Positions 33,846 through 42,486 of a stretch of 64,000 bases of DNA are shown here, piece by piece. The notes under the pieces are model-generated. The model had not been told where the DNA came from. It saw only the letters and a program-made list of their open reading frames with translations, and searched no databases. How positions within the stretch are numbered: the stretch's first letter is position 1; every line of letters begins with the position of its first letter. The position numbers were made by a program, and so were the translations under genes. Source of the stretch: Bradyrhizobiaceae bacterium Ga0074131 (GTDB taxonomy: Bacteria; Pseudomonadota; Alphaproteobacteria; Rhizobiales; Xanthobacteraceae); the NCBI GenBank assembly GCA_001464035.1, contig LNEC01000022.1, forward strand, positions 62,001-126,000. The letters are read 5' to 3'.

Positions 33846-34856
33846 ATGAATTTCATGAAGGCGATCGTCGCTGCCGGCGTAATGGCCGCATCGACGTCGG
33901 CATTCGCCGCGGACATCACCGGCGCAGGCGCGACGTTCCCGTTCCCTCTCTATTCGAAGTGGGCCGACGCCTACAAGAAAGAAACCGGCAACGGCCTGAA
34001 CTATCAGTCGATCGGTTCCGGCGCCGGTATCAAGCAGATCCTGGCCAAGACCGTTACATTTGGCGCCAGCGACATGCCCCTCAAGCCCGAGCAGCTCGAA
34101 AAGGAAGGCCTCATTCAGTGGCCCCAGGCAATGGGTGCCCTGGTGCCGGTGATGAACCTCGAAGGCATCAAGCCGGGCGAGCTGGTCTTCTCCGGCGAAT
34201 TGCTCGGCGACATTTATCTCGGCAAGGTCAAGACCTGGAATGACCCCGCGATCGCCAAGCTCAATCCGAAGCTGAAGCTGCCCGGCGACGCCATCACCGT
34301 GGTGCGCCGCTCGGACGGCTCCGGCACCACGTTCCTCTGGACGGACTATCTATCCAAGACCAATGCCGAGTGGAAGACCAAGGTCGGCTCCGGCACCGCC
34401 GTCGAATGGCCGACGGGCGTCGGCGCCAAGGGTAACGAAGGCGTCGCCGGCAACGTCAGCCAGACCAAGAATTCGATCGGCTACGTCGAATACGCCTACG
34501 CCAAGCAGAACAAGCTGACCTACGGCGCGGTCATCAATAAGGCCGGCAAAACCGTGCAGCCGACGATGGCCTCGTTCCAGGCCGCGGCCGGCAACGCCGA
34601 CTGGGCTGGTGCCAAGAACTACTTCGTGATCCTGACCGACCAGCCGGGTGAAGCGTCCTGGCCGATTACCGGCGCGACGTTCATCCTGATGTACAAGGAC
34701 CCCGCCGACAAGGCGGCCTCCGCCGAAGCCATCAAGTTCTTCAAATGGGCGTTCGAGAAGGGCGACAAGATGGCCGAGGAGCTCGATTACATCCCGATGC
34801 CGGAATCCGTGGTCAAGCAGATCGAGAAGACCTGGTCGGCCGACATCAAGAGCTGA
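33846..34856 (+). CDS. pstS: Phosphate ABC transporter substrate-binding protein PstS
   Basis: Encodes 336 aa. The signal peptide MNFMKAIVAAGVMAASTSAFAA ends with AFAA-DITGAG, so it is periplasmic. ITGAGATFPFPLYSKW and VRRSDGSGTTFLW form the phosphate-binding loops, and GASDMPL is also typical. It delivers phosphate to PstCA. GGGAG precedes the ATG. It is preceded by a PHO box and followed by pstC after a 197-bp spacer with an inverted repeat. Confidence 0.97.
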   Translation: MNFMKAIVAAGVMAASTSAFAADITGAGATFPFPLYSKWADAYKKETGNGLNYQSIGSGAGIKQILAKTVTFGASDMPLKPEQLEKEGLIQWPQAMGALVPVMNLEGIKPGELVFSGELLGDIYLGKVKTWNDPAIAKLNPKLKLPGDAITVVRRSDGSGTTFLWTDYLSKTNAEWKTKVGSGTAVEWPTGVGAKGNEGVAGNVSQTKNSIGYVEYAYAKQNKLTYGAVINKAGKTVQPTMASFQAAAGNADWAGAKNYFVILTDQPGEASWPITGATFILMYKDPADKAASAEAIKFFKWAFEKGDKMAEELDYIPMPESVVKQIEKTWSADIKS

Positions 34857-34892
34857 AGACTGCGTCGAGTCTGCGCCTCACGCCACGCGAAC

Positions 34893-34982
34893 AGTGTGCC
34901 CCTCTCCCCTTGTGGGAGGGGGTTTGCAAGAACGGCCGCGGAAGCCGCTCCATGCCTCTGCCACAGGGGAGAGGTGAGGTGG
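34893..34982. repeat. GC-rich inverted repeat between pstS and pstC
   Basis: GCCCCTCTCCCCTTGTGGG on the left and CCACAGGGGAGAGGTG on the right are complementary with few mismatches; the centre has GGCCGCGGAAGCCGC. The same style of GC-rich element appears at 13348. It may modulate the high expression of pstS relative to pstCAB by stabilising or attenuating the transcript. Confidence 0.65.
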
Positions 34983-35053
34983 AATTCCCGGCACGCCGGT
35001 CAGAACGCGTGATCGAAATTCTGGCGGTTCGTGTATAAGGACGGGGGATTGGC

Positions 35054-36052
35054 GTGGCGGACATGGCCGTTCAAAGCGATGTGATGGAAGCAGCCGGGCC
35101 TTACGATCGCGCTAAGGCGCTCAGCGCCTTCAAGCTCGGCGATGTAACGTTTTACTGGATCACCCGCGCCTGCGCGCTCTCGGTGCTGCTCATCCTTGGT
35201 GGCATCATCGCGTCGCTGATCGTGGGGGCATGGCCGGCGATCGTGGAGTACGGCCTCGCCTTCCTGTATACGGCGCGCTGGGCGCCGTCGGCCGACCCAC
35301 CGGTGCTCGGCGCGCTCGGCCCGATCTACGGCACGCTCGTCACTTCGGTCATCGCCATGATGATTGCCGTCCCGGTCGGCCTCGGCATTGCGATCTTCCT
35401 CACCGAGCTTTGTCCTCAATGGCTGCGCCGGCCGATCGGCCTCGCGGTGGAACTGCTGGCCGGCATCCCATCAATCATTTACGGCATGTGGGGGTTCTTC
35501 GTGCTCGGCCCGTTCATGGCCGACAGCTTTCAGCCGTTCATGATCCGAATGTTCGACGGCGTCCCGGTGCTTGGAATGATTTTCGCCGGGCCCCCGTCCT
35601 ATCTCAGCCTGTTCAACGCGGCGCTGATTCTCGCGATCATGGTGCTGCCGTTCATCACTGCGATTTCGGTCGACGTGTTCAAGACGGTGCCGCCGGTGCT
35701 GAAGGAAGCCGCCTATGGTGTCGGCTGCACCACCTGGGAAGTCGTCCGCAACGTGGTCATCCCCTATACCCGCGTCGGCGTGATCGGCGGCATCATGCTG
35801 GCGCTCGGCCGCGCGCTCGGCGAAACCATGGCGGTGACGTTCATCATCGGCAACGCCTTCCGCATCACCGGATCGGTGTTTTCGCCGGGCACCACGATCT
35901 CGGCGGCGATCGCCTCCGAGTTCGCCGAGAGCGACGGTTTGCATCAATCCGGCCTGATCCTGCTTGGCCTGCTGCTGTTCTTGTTGACCTTTTTCGTGCT
36001 GGCCGCGGCGCGGCTGATGCTGACGCGGCTGGAACGGCAGGCGGGCAACTGA
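35054..36052 (+). CDS. pstC: Phosphate ABC transporter permease PstC
   Basis: Encodes 332 aa with about six membrane helices after an N-terminal cytoplasmic stretch. The permease loop VPPVLKEAAYGVGCTTWEVVRNVVIPYT is the EAA motif. GALGPIYGTLVTSVIAMMIAVPVGLGIAIFL matches PstC. The start is a GTG with a GGGGG site; an internal ATG (35063) is an alternative. It overlaps closely with pstA. A long frame on the same strand crossing this gene is an artefact. Confidence 0.96.
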   Translation: MADMAVQSDVMEAAGPYDRAKALSAFKLGDVTFYWITRACALSVLLILGGIIASLIVGAWPAIVEYGLAFLYTARWAPSADPPVLGALGPIYGTLVTSVIAMMIAVPVGLGIAIFLTELCPQWLRRPIGLAVELLAGIPSIIYGMWGFFVLGPFMADSFQPFMIRMFDGVPVLGMIFAGPPSYLSLFNAALILAIMVLPFITAISVDVFKTVPPVLKEAAYGVGCTTWEVVRNVVIPYTRVGVIGGIMLALGRALGETMAVTFIIGNAFRITGSVFSPGTTISAAIASEFAESDGLHQSGLILLGLLLFLLTFFVLAAARLMLTRLERQAGN

Positions 36053-36054
36053 TC

Positions 36055-36900
36055 ATGAACCCGATTTATACGCACCGCCGCCGCGTTGATATCATCGTCA
36101 AATTTCTCTGCCTCGGCGCCGCGATCTTCGGCGTGACCTGGCTTGGCCTGATCCTGTTCACGTTGTTCTACAACGGCCTCGCCGGGCTCAACTGGCAGAT
36201 ATTCACCCAGAACACGCCGCCACCGGGGTCCACCGATGGCGGCCTGCTCAACGCCATTATCGGCTCGATCATCATGACGGGGATCGGGGTCGGACTCGGC
36301 GCGCCGCTCGGAATGCTCGCCGGCACCTATCTCGCCGAGTATGGCAGGAACGATCGGCTCACTTCGGTAATCCGCTTCATCAACGATATCCTGCTCAGCG
36401 CGCCTTCGATCATCATCGGCCTGTTCATCTACGGCGCCGTCGTGGTGCCGATGGGTGGATTTTCGGCCTTCGCCGGCAGCCTGGCGCTGGCGGTGATCGT
36501 GATACCGGTGGTGGTGCGCACCACTGAGGACATGTTGCTGCTAGTGCCCAATCCATTGCGGGAGGCGGCCTCCGCGCTGGGCCTGCCGCGTTCGCTGGTG
36601 ATCAAGCGTATTGCCTACCGAGCGGCGCGCGCCGGCCTCATCACCGGCGTATTGCTGGCCACGGCCCGCGTTGCGGGCGAAACCGCGCCGTTGCTGTTCA
36701 CCGCGCTATCCAACCAGTTCTTCAGTCTCGATTTGACCAAGACGATGGCCAACCTTCCGGTCACCATCAACAATTTTGTGCAGAGCCCCTACGCCTATTG
36801 GAAGCAGCTCGCCTGGAGCGGGGCCCTGCTGATCACCCTGACCGTGCTTGCCCTGAATATTGGCGCCCGCATTCTTGGCGCCGAGAGGACGCCAAAATGA
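36055..36900 (+). CDS. pstA: Phosphate ABC transporter permease PstA
   Basis: Encodes 281 aa. Six membrane helices; the EAA loop is NPLREAASALGLPRSLVIKRIA. It starts with ATG two bases after the pstC stop and ends overlapping pstB by 4 bp (ATGA), so the block is translationally coupled. Conserved DILLSAPSIIIGLFIY and ARVAGETAPLLFTA are PstA marks. Confidence 0.96.
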   Translation: MNPIYTHRRRVDIIVKFLCLGAAIFGVTWLGLILFTLFYNGLAGLNWQIFTQNTPPPGSTDGGLLNAIIGSIIMTGIGVGLGAPLGMLAGTYLAEYGRNDRLTSVIRFINDILLSAPSIIIGLFIYGAVVVPMGGFSAFAGSLALAVIVIPVVVRTTEDMLLLVPNPLREAASALGLPRSLVIKRIAYRAARAGLITGVLLATARVAGETAPLLFTALSNQFFSLDLTKTMANLPVTINNFVQSPYAYWKQLAWSGALLITLTVLALNIGARILGAERTPK

Positions 36901-37718
36901 ATGATCTTTCGGTATCGATGAGCGCCGCGGCCGGACCCGTTCCCGCGGCGGTGTTGCCCGAGGCGGCGGCCAAGATAACCGCGCGCGAGCTGAATTTCTA
37001 TTACGGCGACAACCACGCGCTGAAGGACATCAGCCTCGCGCTCGGCACCCATCGCGTCACCGCCTTCATCGGGCCGTCCGGCTGCGGCAAGTCCACTTTG
37101 CTGCGCGTCTTCAACCGGATGTACGACCTCTATCCCGGCCAGCGCGCCACCGGTCAGGTGATGCTGGATTCCACCAACATCCTTGATCCCAAGCTCGATC
37201 TCAATCTGCTGCGCGCGCGGGTCGGCATGGTGTTCCAGAAGCCGACGCCATTTCCGATGACGATATATGAAAACATCGCCTTCGGCATTCGGCTCTACGA
37301 GAAGATCTCGAAATCGGAGATGGACGGTCGCGTCGAGAAGGCGCTGCGCGGCGGCGCGCTGTGGAACGAGGTCAAGGACAAGCTGAACGCCTCGGGCCTC
37401 AGTCTGTCCGGCGGCCAGCAGCAGCGGCTCTGTATCGCCCGCACCGTCGCGGTGCGCCCCGAGGTCATCCTGTTCGACGAGCCGTGCTCGGCGCTCGATC
37501 CGATCTCGACCGCCAAGATCGAGGAGCTGATATCGGAACTGGCGGAAAACTACACCATCGCCATCGTCACCCACAACATGCAGCAGGCCGCGCGCGTCTC
37601 CGACAAGACCGCCTTCATGTATCTCGGCGAGCTGATCGAGTTCGACGACACCAACAAGATTTTCACCTCGCCGAGCGATCGACGTACCCAGGACTACATC
37701 ACCGGCCGGTTCGGCTGA
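36897..37718 (+). CDS. pstB: Phosphate ABC transporter ATPase PstB
   Basis: Encodes 273 aa. Walker A GPSGCGKST, signature LSGGQQQRLCIAR and Walker B VILFDEPCSALDP are intact, and the Q-loop region VGMVFQKPTPFPM is typical of PstB. It powers phosphate import by PstCA. The start overlaps the pstA stop. phoU follows 10 bp downstream. Confidence 0.98.
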   Translation: MNDLSVSMSAAAGPVPAAVLPEAAAKITARELNFYYGDNHALKDISLALGTHRVTAFIGPSGCGKSTLLRVFNRMYDLYPGQRATGQVMLDSTNILDPKLDLNLLRARVGMVFQKPTPFPMTIYENIAFGIRLYEKISKSEMDGRVEKALRGGALWNEVKDKLNASGLSLSGGQQQRLCIARTVAVRPEVILFDEPCSALDPISTAKIEELISELAENYTIAIVTHNMQQAARVSDKTAFMYLGELIEFDDTNKIFTSPSDRRTQDYITGRFG

Positions 37719-37728
37719 GGAGAAGAAA

Positions 37729-38445
37729 ATGGCTTCTGAACATACCGCCAAGGCCTTCGACGACGATCTGCAGGAATTGACCCGGCTGGTCGCGGAGATG
37801 GGCGGTCTTGCCGAACGCATGATCGTCGACTCCGTCGATGCGCTGGTCCGCCGCGATGTCGCGCTCGGCAAGCGTGTCGTCGCCGCCGATGCCGAAGTCG
37901 ACCGCCTGCAGCGCGTCATCGAGGAACGCGCGGTCCTGACCATCGCGCGGCGGCAGCCGATGGCGGTGGACCTGCGCGAGATCGTCGGCGCCATGCGGGT
38001 CGCTTCCGATCTGGAGCGGATCGGCGACCTCGCCAAGAACATGGGCAAGCGGGTCGCGGCGCTGGAGAGCGATTTCCAACCCCTGAAACTGATCCGCGGC
38101 CTCGAGCATATGACCGATCTGGTGACGTCGCAGGTCAAATCCGTGCTGGACGCTTATACCGCGCACGATCTACCGGCGGCGATGACGGTCTGGAAGGGCG
38201 ACGAAGAGGTCGACGCCATCTGCACCTCGCTGTTCCGCGAACTGCTGACATACATGATGGAGGATCCGCGCAACATCTCCTTCTGCATCCATCTGATGTT
38301 CTGCGCCAAGAACATCGAGCGGATCGGCGATCACGCCACCAATATCGCCGAGACCGTGTTCTACATGATCGAAGGCCAGCAGATCCTCGACAAGCGTCCG
38401 AAGGGCGACATGACGAATTTCGCCACCACGGTACCGGGCAATTGA
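37729..38445 (+). CDS. phoU: Phosphate transport system regulator PhoU
   Basis: Encodes 238 aa, all-helical with two PhoU domains. The metal-binding motifs appear as REIVGAMRVASDLERIGDLAKN and CAKNIERIGDHATNIAE. PhoU links PstB to PhoR to keep PhoB off in phosphate sufficiency. GAGGAG sits 8 bp before the ATG. It lies at the end of the pst operon before phoB. Confidence 0.97.
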   Translation: MASEHTAKAFDDDLQELTRLVAEMGGLAERMIVDSVDALVRRDVALGKRVVAADAEVDRLQRVIEERAVLTIARRQPMAVDLREIVGAMRVASDLERIGDLAKNMGKRVAALESDFQPLKLIRGLEHMTDLVTSQVKSVLDAYTAHDLPAAMTVWKGDEEVDAICTSLFRELLTYMMEDPRNISFCIHLMFCAKNIERIGDHATNIAETVFYMIEGQQILDKRPKGDMTNFATTVPGN

Positions 38446-38448
38446 CAA

Positions 38449-38496
38449 AGCGTTTTCGAACGAAGTGGAGACAGGTTCGCATGAAGAAAACGCGTC
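38449..38496. repeat. Inverted repeat in the phoU-phoB spacer
   Basis: GCGTTTTC (38450) pairs with GAAAACGC (38486) around GAACGAAGTGGAGACAGGTT. The arrangement, a GCGTTTTCGA arm, an AAGTGGA centre and a GAAGAAAACGCGTC arm, is a short dispersed palindrome. The diverged reversed copy is at 31179. It lies within the phoU-phoB transcript. Confidence 0.75.
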
Positions 38497-38518
38497 AGAC
38501 GAAACAGAGGCTAGCAAT

Positions 38519-39223
38519 ATGAACGCACGCATCATGGTGGTGGAAGACGAGGAAGCGCTCACCACGCTGCTGCGCTACAACCTGGACGCCGAAGGCTACG
38601 ACGTCGAAACCGTCGGGCGCGGCGATGACGCCGACACGCGGCTGAAGGAGCGGGTACCCGACCTCGTCGTGCTGGACTGGATGCTGCCGGGTCTGTCGGG
38701 GATCGAACTGTGCCGCCGCCTGCGGGCGCGGCCGGAGACGCGGCAGCTGCCGATCATCATGCTGACGGCGCGCGGCGAGGAGAGCGAACGGGTGCGGGGG
38801 CTCGCCACCGGCGCCGACGACTACATCGTCAAGCCCTTCTCGGTGCCGGAGCTGCTGGCGCGGGTGAAGGGTTTGCTGCGCCGCGCCAGTCCGGAGCGGC
38901 TGGCCACCGTGCTGACCTATGGCGACATCGAGCTCGACCGCGAAAAGCGCCGCGTCGCGCGCTCGGGCCGGCCGATCGATCTCGGTCCGACGGAATATCG
39001 CCTCCTGGAATTCTTCCTCGAGCATCCCGGCCGGGTATTCAGCCGCGAGCAATTGCTCGACAGCGTCTGGGGCCGCGACATTTATATCGACGAGCGCACC
39101 GTCGACGTCCACATCGGGCGCTTGCGCAAACTGCTCAATCCCGGCGGCGAGCAGGATCCGATCCGCACCGTCCGCGGCGCGGGTTATGCGCTGGACGACC
39201 GGTTCGCAAAGGCGGCCGAGTAG
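38519..39223 (+). CDS. phoB: Phosphate regulon response regulator PhoB
   Basis: Encodes 234 aa. Receiver domain with the phospho-acceptor in DLVVLDWMLPGLSG and the Lys in DDYIVKPFS. A C-terminal winged helix follows from about residue 130, with FSREQLLDSVWGRDIYIDERTV and HIGRLRKLL for DNA recognition. It binds PHO boxes such as that before pstS. The start is ATG at 38519 after AGAGG; an upstream in-frame start inside the repeat is rejected. Confidence 0.97.
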   Translation: MNARIMVVEDEEALTTLLRYNLDAEGYDVETVGRGDDADTRLKERVPDLVVLDWMLPGLSGIELCRRLRARPETRQLPIIMLTARGEESERVRGLATGADDYIVKPFSVPELLARVKGLLRRASPERLATVLTYGDIELDREKRRVARSGRPIDLGPTEYRLLEFFLEHPGRVFSREQLLDSVWGRDIYIDERTVDVHIGRLRKLLNPGGEQDPIRTVRGAGYALDDRFAKAAE

Positions 39224-39231
39224 GAAAATTT

Positions 39232-39265
39232 CCATCGTCGTCCCTGCATTTCGCAGGGACGATGG
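39232..39265 (+). terminator. Stem-loop after phoB
   Basis: CCATCGTCGTCCCTGC and GCAGGGACGATGG pair, with a 3-nt bulge, around ATTTC. There is no clear T run, so it may be a weak terminator or a transcript-stabilising end of the pho operon. Confidence 0.5.
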
Positions 39266-39293
39266 CTGCTGGATTTGTTGATTGCTCCCAACG

Positions 39294-39377
39294 CGTCATT
39301 GCCAGCGGAGCGAAGCAATCGATCGCGCAGCAAATGAAGCAGAATTGTTTGTCGCAAGCGCTGCTCGCAACAATGAG
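39294..39377. repeat. Palindromic intergenic repeat (family 1), diverged copy
   Basis: CGTCATTGCCAGCGGAGCGA on the left and GCAAGCGCTGCTCGCAACA on the right. More mismatches than at 17203 or 21112. It lies between the convergent phoB and gcrA. Confidence 0.6.
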
Positions 39378-39382
39378 CAGAC

Positions 39383-39892
39383 TTACCTTGTCGGCTTCGG
39401 CGGCTGCCTGCGGCGATCGCTCGCCGGCTGGTAGGCGATGCGCGAGTGATGCGCGCAATAGGGCAGGCTGGCCAGCGCCTTGCCGCCGCAGAAGAAGAAT
39501 TCCGTACTGGAGGGGTCGCCGATCGGCCAGTGGCAAGTGGCCTCGTTGAGCTCCAGCAGCGACAGCCGCTGGCCCATCGGCACCACATTGTCATAGGCGA
39601 CCGGATCCGGCTCCATCTCGACGTCGAATGCGTGGGCCAGCGCGGTATTGCCGCGCGATACCGGACGCGACACCCGCATCATCGGCTGGGCGGGGCGCGC
39701 CTTGCGCTGGCGCGGGGCCGCAGAAGAGGGGCTCTTGGCGCGGCCGGAAAGGCCCAGCCGGTGGACTTTGCCGATCACCGCATTTCGCGTCACATTGCCG
39801 AGCTCCGCGGCGATCTGGCTGGCCGAAAGCCCGCCTTCCCAGAGTTTTTTCAGTTGCTCGACGCGATCGTCGGACCAGGTCAATACCGTCAT
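39383..39892 (-). CDS. gcrA: GcrA cell-cycle regulator
   Basis: Encodes 169 aa. The N-terminal helix-turn-helix is WSDDRVEQLKKLWEGGLSAS followed by IAAELGNVTRNAVIGKVHRL; the middle is low-complexity; the C-terminal sigma-70-interacting part has Cys residues in LNEATCHWPIG, FFFCGGKA and LPYCAHH. GcrA activates promoters with methylated GANTC in Caulobacter relatives and controls the cell cycle. Upstream of its start are five GANTC sites in 197 bp. Confidence 0.97.
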   Translation of the reverse strand: MTVLTWSDDRVEQLKKLWEGGLSASQIAAELGNVTRNAVIGKVHRLGLSGRAKSPSSAAPRQRKARPAQPMMRVSRPVSRGNTALAHAFDVEMEPDPVAYDNVVPMGQRLSLLELNEATCHWPIGDPSSTEFFFCGGKALASLPYCAHHSRIAYQPASDRRRQPPKPTR

Positions 39893-39969
39893 CGCACTCT
39901 TCCCTTCGCATCGCGCCGGCCAGTACGAGGACGGCGCTGCGATGCCAATCTCAAAAATCCCAGCGGGCA

Positions 39970-40166
39970 GAATCCCTTAGCCCTCGCCGGGCGGACAACC
40001 ACGCCCGAACGTGTACGCTGACAACAACGACTATTAGGAATCAGAACCGCCGCACGAGATGTCGTACCCGACAATCCGAAAGCTACAATATGGCGTGACT
40101 CCCGCGCAAGAGTCCGCATGATTGCGTCCACATGTTCCGTCACCCAGTCATGCCGCCACCGGAATC
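39970..40166. promoter_or_regulatory. Cluster of five GANTC (CcrM) sites upstream of gcrA and argD
   Basis: GAATC at 39970, GAATC at 40038, GACTC at 40097, GAGTC at 40110 and GAATC at 40162. CcrM methylates GANTC in Alphaproteobacteria, and GcrA acts through such sites. The 439-bp spacer 39893-40331 holds no gene apart from this cluster, the argD promoter and a hairpin. Confidence 0.65.
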
Positions 40167-40199
40167 CTACGGGGGAAATTCCGGCCTTTGCGTGACCGG

Positions 40200-40227
40200 T
40201 TGACAGTTATCGTCCCACGCCTAGAAT
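40200..40227 (+). promoter_or_regulatory. Sigma-70-type promoter of argD
   Basis: TTGACA (perfect), 16-bp spacer, TAGAAT. Transcription would start at about 40234, only a few bases before a strong hairpin, and about 100 bp before argD. Confidence 0.8.
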
Positions 40228-40235
40228 GGTTCCCG

Positions 40236-40276
40236 CGTGCCGCCCCTAAAAGGCGGCACGTTTCGTTTTCCGGGCT
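40236..40276 (+). promoter_or_regulatory. Leader hairpin before argD
   Basis: GTGCCGCC, loop CCTAAAA, GGCGGCAC, followed by GTTTCGTTTT. It resembles an intrinsic terminator at the very 5' end of the argD transcript. It may be a transcript-protecting 5' stem or a regulated attenuator. Which one cannot be decided here. Confidence 0.6.
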
Positions 40277-40331
40277 GGATGCGATTGCGCCACTACTGCA
40301 CCGCAGCCGGCTCTAACCATCAGTGACCGCC

Positions 40332-41540
40332 ATGCCCGACAGCGCCACCTCGCATCTGCTTCCGGTCTTCGCCCGGGTCGATCTCGGTTTCGAGCGCGGC
40401 GAAGGCGCCTGGCTGATATCGACCAATGGCGAGCGCTATCTCGACTTCACCTCCGGCGTCGCGGTCAATGCGCTCGGCCATTGCCATCCCCATCTGGTTG
40501 CCGCGCTGCAGGAGCAGGCCACCAGACTGTGGCACATGTCGAACCTGTTCAAGAGTCCGGACGGCGACAGGCTGGCCGCGCGGTTGTGCGAGCAGAGCTT
40601 TGCCGATTTCGTGTTCTTCTGTAATTCCGGCGCGGAAGCGATGGAGTGCGCGATCAAGATCGCGCGCCGGTATCACGCCGCCAAGGGACATCCGGAGCGC
40701 TACCGCCTCGTCACCTTCGAAGGCGCGTTTCACGGCCGCACGCTGGGGACGCTGGCGGCGACCGGCTCGGCGAAGTATCTCGAAGGCTTCGGGCCGCCTT
40801 TGGACGGATTCGACCAGGTGCCGCATGGCGATCTCGAGGCGGTCAAGAAGGCGATCGGCCCGCAGACCGCCGGCATCCTGATCGAGCCGGTGCAGGGCGA
40901 GGGCGGCGTGCGATCCGCGCCGCATGCTTTCTTCAGGGCATTGCGCGACCTCTGCGACCAGCACGGCATGCTCCTGATCTTTGACGAGGTGCAGACCGGT
41001 ATGGGCCGCACCGGCGACCTGTTTGCCTATAAGCGCCTTGGTGTCACGCCCGACATCATGCCGCTGGCCAAGGCGCTCGGCGGCGGCTTTCCGATCGGCG
41101 CGTGCCTCGCCACCGCGGAAGCGGCGTCCGGCATGACGCCGGGCTCGCACGGTTCGACCTTCGGCGGCAATCCGCTGGCGATTGCCGCGGCCAATGCGGT
41201 GCTGGATGTGATGCTGAAGCCCGGTTTTTTCGACCATGTGCAGAGAATGTCGCTGCTGTTGAAACAGAAGCTGGCGTCGGTGGTCGATCGCTACCCCCAG
41301 GTGCTGGCGGAAGTGCGCGGCGAGGGACTCCTGGTCGGCGTCAAGGCCGTGGTGCCCTCGGGCGATCTCGTCAATGCGCTGCGCGAGCAGAAACTGCTCA
41401 CGGTCGGCGCCGGCGACAATGTGGTGCGGTTCCTGGCGCCATTGATCGTGACCGAAGCCGAGATCGAGGAGTCCGTGCAGCGCCTCGAGCGCGCCTGCAT
41501 GGCGTTGTCAGGCGGCCAGTTGCAGAAGGCGGCGGGGTGA
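40332..41540 (+). CDS. argD: Acetylornithine aminotransferase
   Basis: Encodes about 402 aa, a class III PLP aminotransferase. The PLP lysine lies in DIMPLAKALGGGFPIGA and the Asp in LIFDEVQTGMGRTGDLFAYK. It converts N-acetylglutamate semialdehyde to N-acetylornithine in arginine synthesis. GTG at 40323 or ATG at 40332 could start it. It overlaps argF by 1 bp (TGATG), so the pair is an operon. Confidence 0.95.
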   Translation: MPDSATSHLLPVFARVDLGFERGEGAWLISTNGERYLDFTSGVAVNALGHCHPHLVAALQEQATRLWHMSNLFKSPDGDRLAARLCEQSFADFVFFCNSGAEAMECAIKIARRYHAAKGHPERYRLVTFEGAFHGRTLGTLAATGSAKYLEGFGPPLDGFDQVPHGDLEAVKKAIGPQTAGILIEPVQGEGGVRSAPHAFFRALRDLCDQHGMLLIFDEVQTGMGRTGDLFAYKRLGVTPDIMPLAKALGGGFPIGACLATAEAASGMTPGSHGSTFGGNPLAIAAANAVLDVMLKPGFFDHVQRMSLLLKQKLASVVDRYPQVLAEVRGEGLLVGVKAVVPSGDLVNALREQKLLTVGAGDNVVRFLAPLIVTEAEIEESVQRLERACMALSGGQLQKAAG

Positions 41541-42478
41541 TGAGCCAGGCTCTGCGCCATTTTCTCGATCTGAACGAGATTCCGACCAAGGAGCTCCGCA
41601 ACATCCTCGGCGCCAGCGTCGCCATGAAGGCGAAGCTCAAGGCGCACACGAAACAGGACGCGAAGCCGGACAAGCCGCTCGAAGGCAAGACGCTGGCGAT
41701 GGTGTTCGAAAAGCCCTCGACCCGCACGCGGGTGTCGTTCGACGTCGGTATGCGCCAGCTCGGCGGTGAATCGATCATGCTGACCGGTGCTGAAATGCAG
41801 CTCGGCCGCGGCGAAACCATCTCCGACACGGCGCGGGTGCTGTCGCGTTACGTCGACGCCATCATGATCCGCATCCTCAACCACGAGGCGCTGCTGGAAC
41901 TCGCTGCGCACGCCACCGTGCCCGTCATCAACGGGCTGACGCGGCGCTCGCATCCCTGCCAGGTGATGGCGGACCTGATGACCTTCGAGGAGCATCGCGG
42001 GCCGATCGAGGGCCGCACCGTCGCCTGGACCGGCGACGACAACAACGTGCTGGCGTCCTGGGCGCATGCGGCGGAGCGGTTCAAATTCCAGCTCAATGTC
42101 GCGACGCCGCCGCAGCTGGCGCCGAAAAAAGCGATGAAGGACTGGATCAAGGCTGCCGGGGCGCCCGTTGTGCTCGGCAGCGATCCGGAGGCCGCGGTGC
42201 GCGGCGCCGATTGCGTGGTCACCGACACCTGGTTCTCGATGGGCGACAAGGAAGGCAAGCATCGCCACAACATCCTGAAGCCGTATCAGGTCAATGCCCG
42301 GCTGATGTCGCTGGCGAAGCCCGATGCGCTGTTCATGCACTGCCTGCCCGCCCACCGCGGCGACGAGGTCACCGACGAGGTGATCGACGGCCCGCAGTCG
42401 GTGGTATTCGACGAAGCCGAGAACCGCCTGCACGCCCAGAAGGGCATTCTGGCCTGGTGTTTTGGCGCGGTCGGGTAG
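41540..42478 (+). CDS. argF: Ornithine carbamoyltransferase
   Basis: Encodes 312 aa. The carbamoyl-phosphate site FEKPSTRTRVSF, HPCQVMAD and the ornithine site HCLPAHRGDEV are all intact. It catalyses citrulline formation in arginine synthesis. Its ATG overlaps the argD stop codon. No other arg genes follow. Confidence 0.97.
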   Translation: MSQALRHFLDLNEIPTKELRNILGASVAMKAKLKAHTKQDAKPDKPLEGKTLAMVFEKPSTRTRVSFDVGMRQLGGESIMLTGAEMQLGRGETISDTARVLSRYVDAIMIRILNHEALLELAAHATVPVINGLTRRSHPCQVMADLMTFEEHRGPIEGRTVAWTGDDNNVLASWAHAAERFKFQLNVATPPQLAPKKAMKDWIKAAGAPVVLGSDPEAAVRGADCVVTDTWFSMGDKEGKHRHNILKPYQVNARLMSLAKPDALFMHCLPAHRGDEVTDEVIDGPQSVVFDEAENRLHAQKGILAWCFGAVG

Positions 42479-42486
42479 AACACCTC

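Noticed and set aside
35230..36900. Single fused pstC/pstA-like open frame
   Set aside because: The first part is an off-frame shadow of pstC; only the portion from ATG 36055 is PstA.
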